Below, piece by piece: positions 58,701 through 64,000 of a stretch of DNA of 64,000 nucleotides (position 1 is its first letter; the number at the start of each line of letters is the position of its first letter). Made by a program: the position numbers and the translations under genes. Source of the stretch: a virus; the IMG/VR virus record IMGVR_UViG_3300044213_000170, positions 62,001 through 126,000 of that record; one strand, given 5' to 3'. The notes beneath the pieces are model-generated. The model searched no databases, was not told the DNA's origin, and saw only the letters and a list, made by a program, of their open reading frames with translations.

Positions 58701-61700
58701 TTTTCTGCGTATTCATATGATTTGTAAGAATCGCGAGTCTTAATTGGTTTTGCTGGATTACCGACATATATGGTCCAGGGCATTGTGTCTTCTTTAAGTA
58801 AGCTGTTAGCGCCTAGAACACTACCTTCGGCCATTGTGACTCCTGGCAGTATTACACTGTTAGCTAATGCTCCGCTAAATCTTCTTAAAGTAATTGCGGC
58901 AAGATGTTGCTGTTCTTTATACTCATCCGGTATGAGTGGTCCTACTAGGCCCTGCCCAACGAATGTTTCACTTCCGCATACATACTTACTTCCAACGCTC
59001 ATAAAACAAAAATCTTCTACAATCAGTCCTGTAGTTTTCCCGCCTATAACAGCAACGTGAGGACTAACGTGTACATAATCACCTATTGTCAGCTGAGTGG
59101 TACAATAAAAAAAACTGTCTATTGCTACTCGATTACCAATTTTAATTAATTCGGGTCTTCGAAATTCTGCACTTGGGCTGATATAAACATCACTGCCAAC
59201 TATCATAAAAATGCCTTGTCCATTGCCTGGCCTTGGTATGGCCCTGTTTTATATTCGTAAACTACGGTATCATCTTCAAGAATCAAATAAGTATGACCGC
59301 CTTCGAAGGTCATGCTACAATCACCTTGATTAATAATTACTTTTTCAAGTAAGGCTCCGTTGGTGTCAAATAAACTACATTCCACACTGCCTTTTATAAC
59401 TACCCAAGATTCTTGAGCAATGACTTGGGGTCTTGGTGCAGGTTTCCAGATGTGCTGATGTGGTTTAAAAGTTTTTCCTTTTTCCATTCTCAATGTTGCC
59501 AATTGGATAAATTGATCTTCTGGGGCAACTTCGGTCCTGTCACTGATTTCTTCATATCTGTGAACAATGTGTAATAATTTTTGAGGGTCAATTTTACTGT
59601 AAATTTTATACATGATAAAAATCCATATGTTTAAGTTTTTGTAACCAAGTATCAAATTGTTTATGCACTACTTCGTCACTGAATTTACTCTCTGCCCACT
59701 CTCTGCAAGCACGAGGATTTATATTTTTTATGTTGTTTCCTGCTTCTAGAAAAGTTTTAAAGTCTTTGCATCGATAACCGGTGACACCTTGTTGTACAGT
59801 ATCAACAAATCCGCCCCAATCTGTGGTTATCACTGGCGTCCCCGATAGCATAGCTTCTACTACAATATTCCCAAACGGTTCTATATAATGTGTTGCGGCA
59901 ATCAAACAACTTGCTTTTTTTAACAGTTCTTTTCTTTGTTCAACGTTAACATAACCAACACATTCTACGTGAGCAGGAATGCTTGCATACCCCAAGTCTT
60001 GAAGACTGCCGGGTCCTGCAATTACTAATTTTTTACCTAATTTTTCTGTAATTTGAATTGCCAAATGTATGCCTTTATCTTGGCTTATTCTGCCCAAATA
60101 AACAAAATAATCCTCTTTGTCATCACAGAATTCAAACTCATTCACCGTGAACGCATTAGGAATCACTGCGTCCCACCAACTGGGTTGCAACATTTGTTGG
60201 TAAAGTCCATTGTAGTAATGCATTTGGCTATAACTAGTAAATCCCTTGTATGGTGCAAACACACACTCTAATAGATAACCTATACTAGGTTCCACTATTT
60301 TTAAATCCATGTGCTCTTTTACTGCTGCTTGATGACTTATTCCATAAAAGCAAAGAACCATATCACCGGGTTGTTTAACTTTATGTAATCGATCACTGAC
60401 CCTATTGCAAAACAGTTGAGTATATGCAGGGTGTTCTTTCATCATTGCACCTTCATGAGGTGGCGGTAATTCTTTGTTAGTTATTGCCGAAAAGTGCTCA
60501 CAATCCACTTCGCTACTTTCATGACCGTAATGAATCATATTATAGTCATATTGCTTCATATTTTCAATGAATTTGCTTACTGCGATATTAAATGGCTCCA
60601 TCCTATATTTAGGATTAGTTATGCCGTAAGGGTTTGCTAATATATGTAAAGTCTGTGTCATACTATTTGATTATAGTACTATTTACTCTATAATTCAATT
60701 GGATTTTTGAATTTCTTGTTACCTATATGTTCGAATTTTTAATCAAAAAAAAGTAACGCTACCGAAGTAGCGTTACTTAGAGCTTATGTTATGTTAGATA
60801 ACAATCCAACTTTGGATTATAGTCTACCAATAACAACCTCGATGATGCCTGTTGTGCCGTTAAAGTCCTCTAGGGCTTTACCGATTACAGTACCAATCTT
60901 TGGATTAGCTTCAGCACGGGCCATTCCGTTACCAGCTGCAACCATCATATCACCTTTGCGTACTGTGCCTGTTACAAAACATGGTACACGACCGTGTAAT
61001 GCAACATCAGCTACGTACTCTGCATCCAACTCACTGTTCATTAAGTAAGATGGATTTGTAGTGATAACCCCTGCTACAGTTGTTACCATATCTTCAGCCG
61101 CTAATGTAACTTCATTAGTACCTCCGAAGCAAACTACTGTACCTGGTTGATAACGAGCATCTGCTACATAACGCTCTGCCAAGTCAGCGTAACGAGCGTT
61201 AACTGCTGTAACGTTTAATACGTTTGTACTTGGATTATAGTAGAAGCTACTAGCACCGTAAGCAGTTTGGTTAGAACCAGTCGCGCTTACAAATACTGGA
61301 TAGTAGTTTGCGTTTGTAGTTGTTGCTGTTGCGTTGATAATAGTGCTTGGACCTGCTGGACCTTGTGCACCAGTTGCACCTGTTGGACCTTGTGGACCTT
61401 GTGGACCTGTTGGACCTTGTGCACCTGTTGCACCTGTTGCACCTGTTGCACCTGTTGCACCTGTCGGACCTTGTGGACCTTGTGGACCAGTTGAACCTTG
61501 TGCACCTGTTGCACCTGTTGGACCTTGTGGACCTTGTGGACCAGTTGGACCTTGTGCACCTGTTGCACCTGTTGCACCTGTCGGACCTTGTGGACCTTGT
61601 GGACCAGTTGAACCTTGTGCACCTGTTGCACCTGTTGGACCTTGTGGACCTTGTGGACCAGTTGAACCTTGTGCACCTGTTGCACCTGTTGCACCTGTTG

Positions 61701-64000
61701 GACCTTGCGGACCTTGTGGACCAGTTGAACCTTGTGCACCTGTTGCACCTGTTGGACCTTGTGGACCTTGTGGACCAGTTGAACCTTGTGCACCTGTTGG
61801 ACCTGTTGCACCTGTTGCACCTGTTGGACCTTGTGGACCTTGTGGACCAGTTGAACCTTGTGCACCAGTTGCACCTGTTGGACCTTGTGGACCTTGTGGA
61901 CCTTGTGGACCAGTTGCACCAGTTGAACCAGTTGCACCAGTTGCACCAGTTAGACCTTGTGGACCTTGTGGACCTTGTGGACCAGTTGAACCTTGTGCAC
62001 CAGTTGCACCTGTTGGACCTTGTGGACCTTGTGGACCTTGTGGACCTGTTGCACCTTGTGCACCTGTTGGACCTGTGCTACCTGTTGCACCCTGTGGACC
62101 TTGTGGACCTTGTGGACCTTGTGGACCTGTTGCACCTGTTGCACCTGTTGGGCCTTGTAGACCTGTTGCGCCAGTTGCACCCTGTGGACCTTGTGGACCT
62201 TGTGGTCCTTGTGGTCCTGTTGCACCAATTGGACCTTGCGGACCTGTACTACCTGTGTTACCAGTTGGACCCTGTGGACCTTGTGGACCTTGTGGACCAG
62301 TTGAACCTTGTGCACCTGTTGGACCTTGTGGACCTTGTGGACCAGTTGAACCTTGTGCACCTTGTGGACCTTGTGGACCTTGTGGACCTGTGCTACCAGT
62401 TGCACCTGTAGGACCTTGTGGACCTTGTGGACCAGTTGAACCTTGTGCACCTGTTGCACCTGTTGCACCTGTTGGACCTTGTGGACCTTGTGGACCAGTT
62501 GAACCTTGTGCACCTGTTGCACCTGTTGGACCTTGTGGTCCTTGTGGACCTTGTGGACCTGTGCTACCTGTTGCACCTTGTGCACCTGTTGGACCTTGTG
62601 GACCTTGTGGACCAGTTGAACCTTGTGCACCTGTTGGACCTTGTGGACCTGTACTACCTGTTGGACCTTGTGGTCCTTGTGGACCTTGTGGACCTGTGCT
62701 ACCTGTTGCACCTTGTGCACCTGTTGGACCTTGTGGACCTTGTGGACCAGTTGCACCTGTATTACCAGTTATACCCTGTGGGCCTTGTGGACCTTGTGGA
62801 CCTTGTGGACCTTGTGGACCAGTTGAACCTGTATTACCAGTTATACCCTGTGGGCCCTGTGGACCTTGTGGACCTTGTGGACCTTGTGGACCTGTTGCAC
62901 CTTGTGCACCTGTTGGACCTTGTGGACCTGTTGCGCCAGTTGGACCTTGTGGACCTTGTGGACCTTGTGGACCAGTTGAACCTTGTGCACCTGTTGGACC
63001 TTGTGGACCTTGCGGACCAGTTGAACCTGTATTACCAGTTATACCCTGTGGGCCTTGTGGACCTTGTGGACCTTGTGGACCTTGTGGACCAGTTGCACCT
63101 GTATTACCAGTTATACCCTGTGGGCCCTGTGGACCTTGTGGACCTTGTGGACCTTGTGGACCTGTTGCACCTTGTGCACCTGTTGGACCTTGTGGACCTG
63201 TTGCGCCAGTTGGACCTTGTGGACCTTGTGGACCTTGTGGACCTGTTGCACCTTGTGCACCTGTTGGACCTTGTGGACCTGTTGCGCCAGTTGGACCTTG
63301 TGGACCTTGTGGACCTTGTGGACCAGTTGAACCTTGTGCACCTGTTGGACCTTGTGGACCTTGCGGACCAGTTGAACCTTGTGGACCTTGTGGACCTTGT
63401 GGACCAGTTGAACCTTGTGCACCTGTTGGACCTTGTGGTCCTTGTGGACCTTGTGGACCAGTTGAACCTTGTGCACCTGTTGGACCTTGTGGACCTTGTG
63501 GACCTTGTGGACCTGTGCTACCTGTTGCACCTTGTGCACCTGTTGGACCTTGTGGACCTTGTGGACCAGTTGAACCTTGTGCACCAGTTGCACCTGTTGG
63601 ACCTTGTGGACCTTGTGGACCAGTTGAACCTTGTGCACCTGTTGGACCTTGTGGACCTTGTGGACCAGTTGAACCTTGTGCACCTGTTGGACCTTGTGGG
63701 CCAGTTGAACCTTGTGCACCTGTTGGACCTTGTGGACCTTGTGGACCTGTTGCGCCAGTTGGACCTTGTGGACCTTGTGGACCAGTTGCACCTGTATTAC
63801 CAGTTACACCCTGTGGACCTTGTGGACCTTGTGGACCTTGTGGACCTGTTGCACCTTGTGCACCAATTGGGCCTTGTGGACCTTGTGGACCAGTTGCACC
63901 TTGTGCACCAATTGGGCCTTGTGGACCAGTTGCACCTTGTGCACCTGTTGGACCTTGTGGACCAGTTGCACCTGTTGGGCCCTGTGGACCTTGCGGACCT

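Overview
The window is a continuous piece of a tailed-phage genome from the T4-like myovirus lineage, probably of aquatic origin. Directly recognisable T4-type genes are the UvsX/RecA recombinase, a UvsY-like mediator, gp32 single-strand binding protein, large terminase gp17, a probable small terminase gp16, gp4-type head-completion nuclease, gp19 tail tube, gp18 tail sheath, dNMP kinase (gp1), gp13 and gp14 neck proteins and a gp15-like sheath stabiliser. T4-type late promoters (TATAAATA) occur before several late genes. Nearly all genes run on the minus strand. The host cannot be identified from this sequence.

Layout. 1-5.3 kb: surface and membrane modification genes (glycosyltransferase, FkbM methyltransferase, GNAT-like acyltransferase) followed by a coupled operon of three fatty-acid desaturases and one NeuD-type acyltransferase. 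5.5-10.1 kb: small early-type genes, a metallophosphoesterase, a class-I release factor with an in-frame UGA, a GIY-YIG-like homing endonuclease and a tyrosine-phosphatase-like protein. 10.1-23.3 kb: a very large minus-strand tRNA array with anticodons for all twenty amino acids, several degenerate tRNA-like copies, homing endonucleases, a few small proteins and much structured non-coding sequence. That sequence includes a ~1.1 kb region resembling a GOLLD-type giant RNA with a tRNA-Asn inside it, and a set of long-armed hairpins. 23.3-30 kb: DNA adenine methylase, a possible nuclease, a nucleotidyltransferase-cupin fusion and the recombination genes uvsY, uvsX and 32. 30-53 kb: packaging, internal head proteins, tail and neck genes; a perfect 27-bp palindrome holding two back-to-back late promoters sits where transcription diverges (49.8 kb). 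53-60.7 kb: Nudix hydrolase, two oxygenase-like proteins and a surface-sugar cassette (fucosyltransferase-like enzymes, WcbI-like, GDP-mannose dehydratase, DegT-like aminotransferase, acyltransferase, cupin, GT4). 60.8-64 kb: the C-terminal part of a collagen-like Gly-X-Y fibre that runs off the window.

The most unusual items are: (1) the release-factor gene interrupted by UGA exactly at a conserved Trp, beside a phage tRNA-Trp carrying the U11-A24 D-stem pair known from the E. coli Hirsh UGA suppressor; (2) the structured RNAs within the tRNA array; (3) two tRNAs with long variable arms but Lys- and Ile-type anticodons; (4) three desaturases in one phage operon; (5) several internal proteins sharing capsid-targeting-like N-termini or an LxLAG motif. 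Functional claims come from motif recognition by eye; no database search was run.
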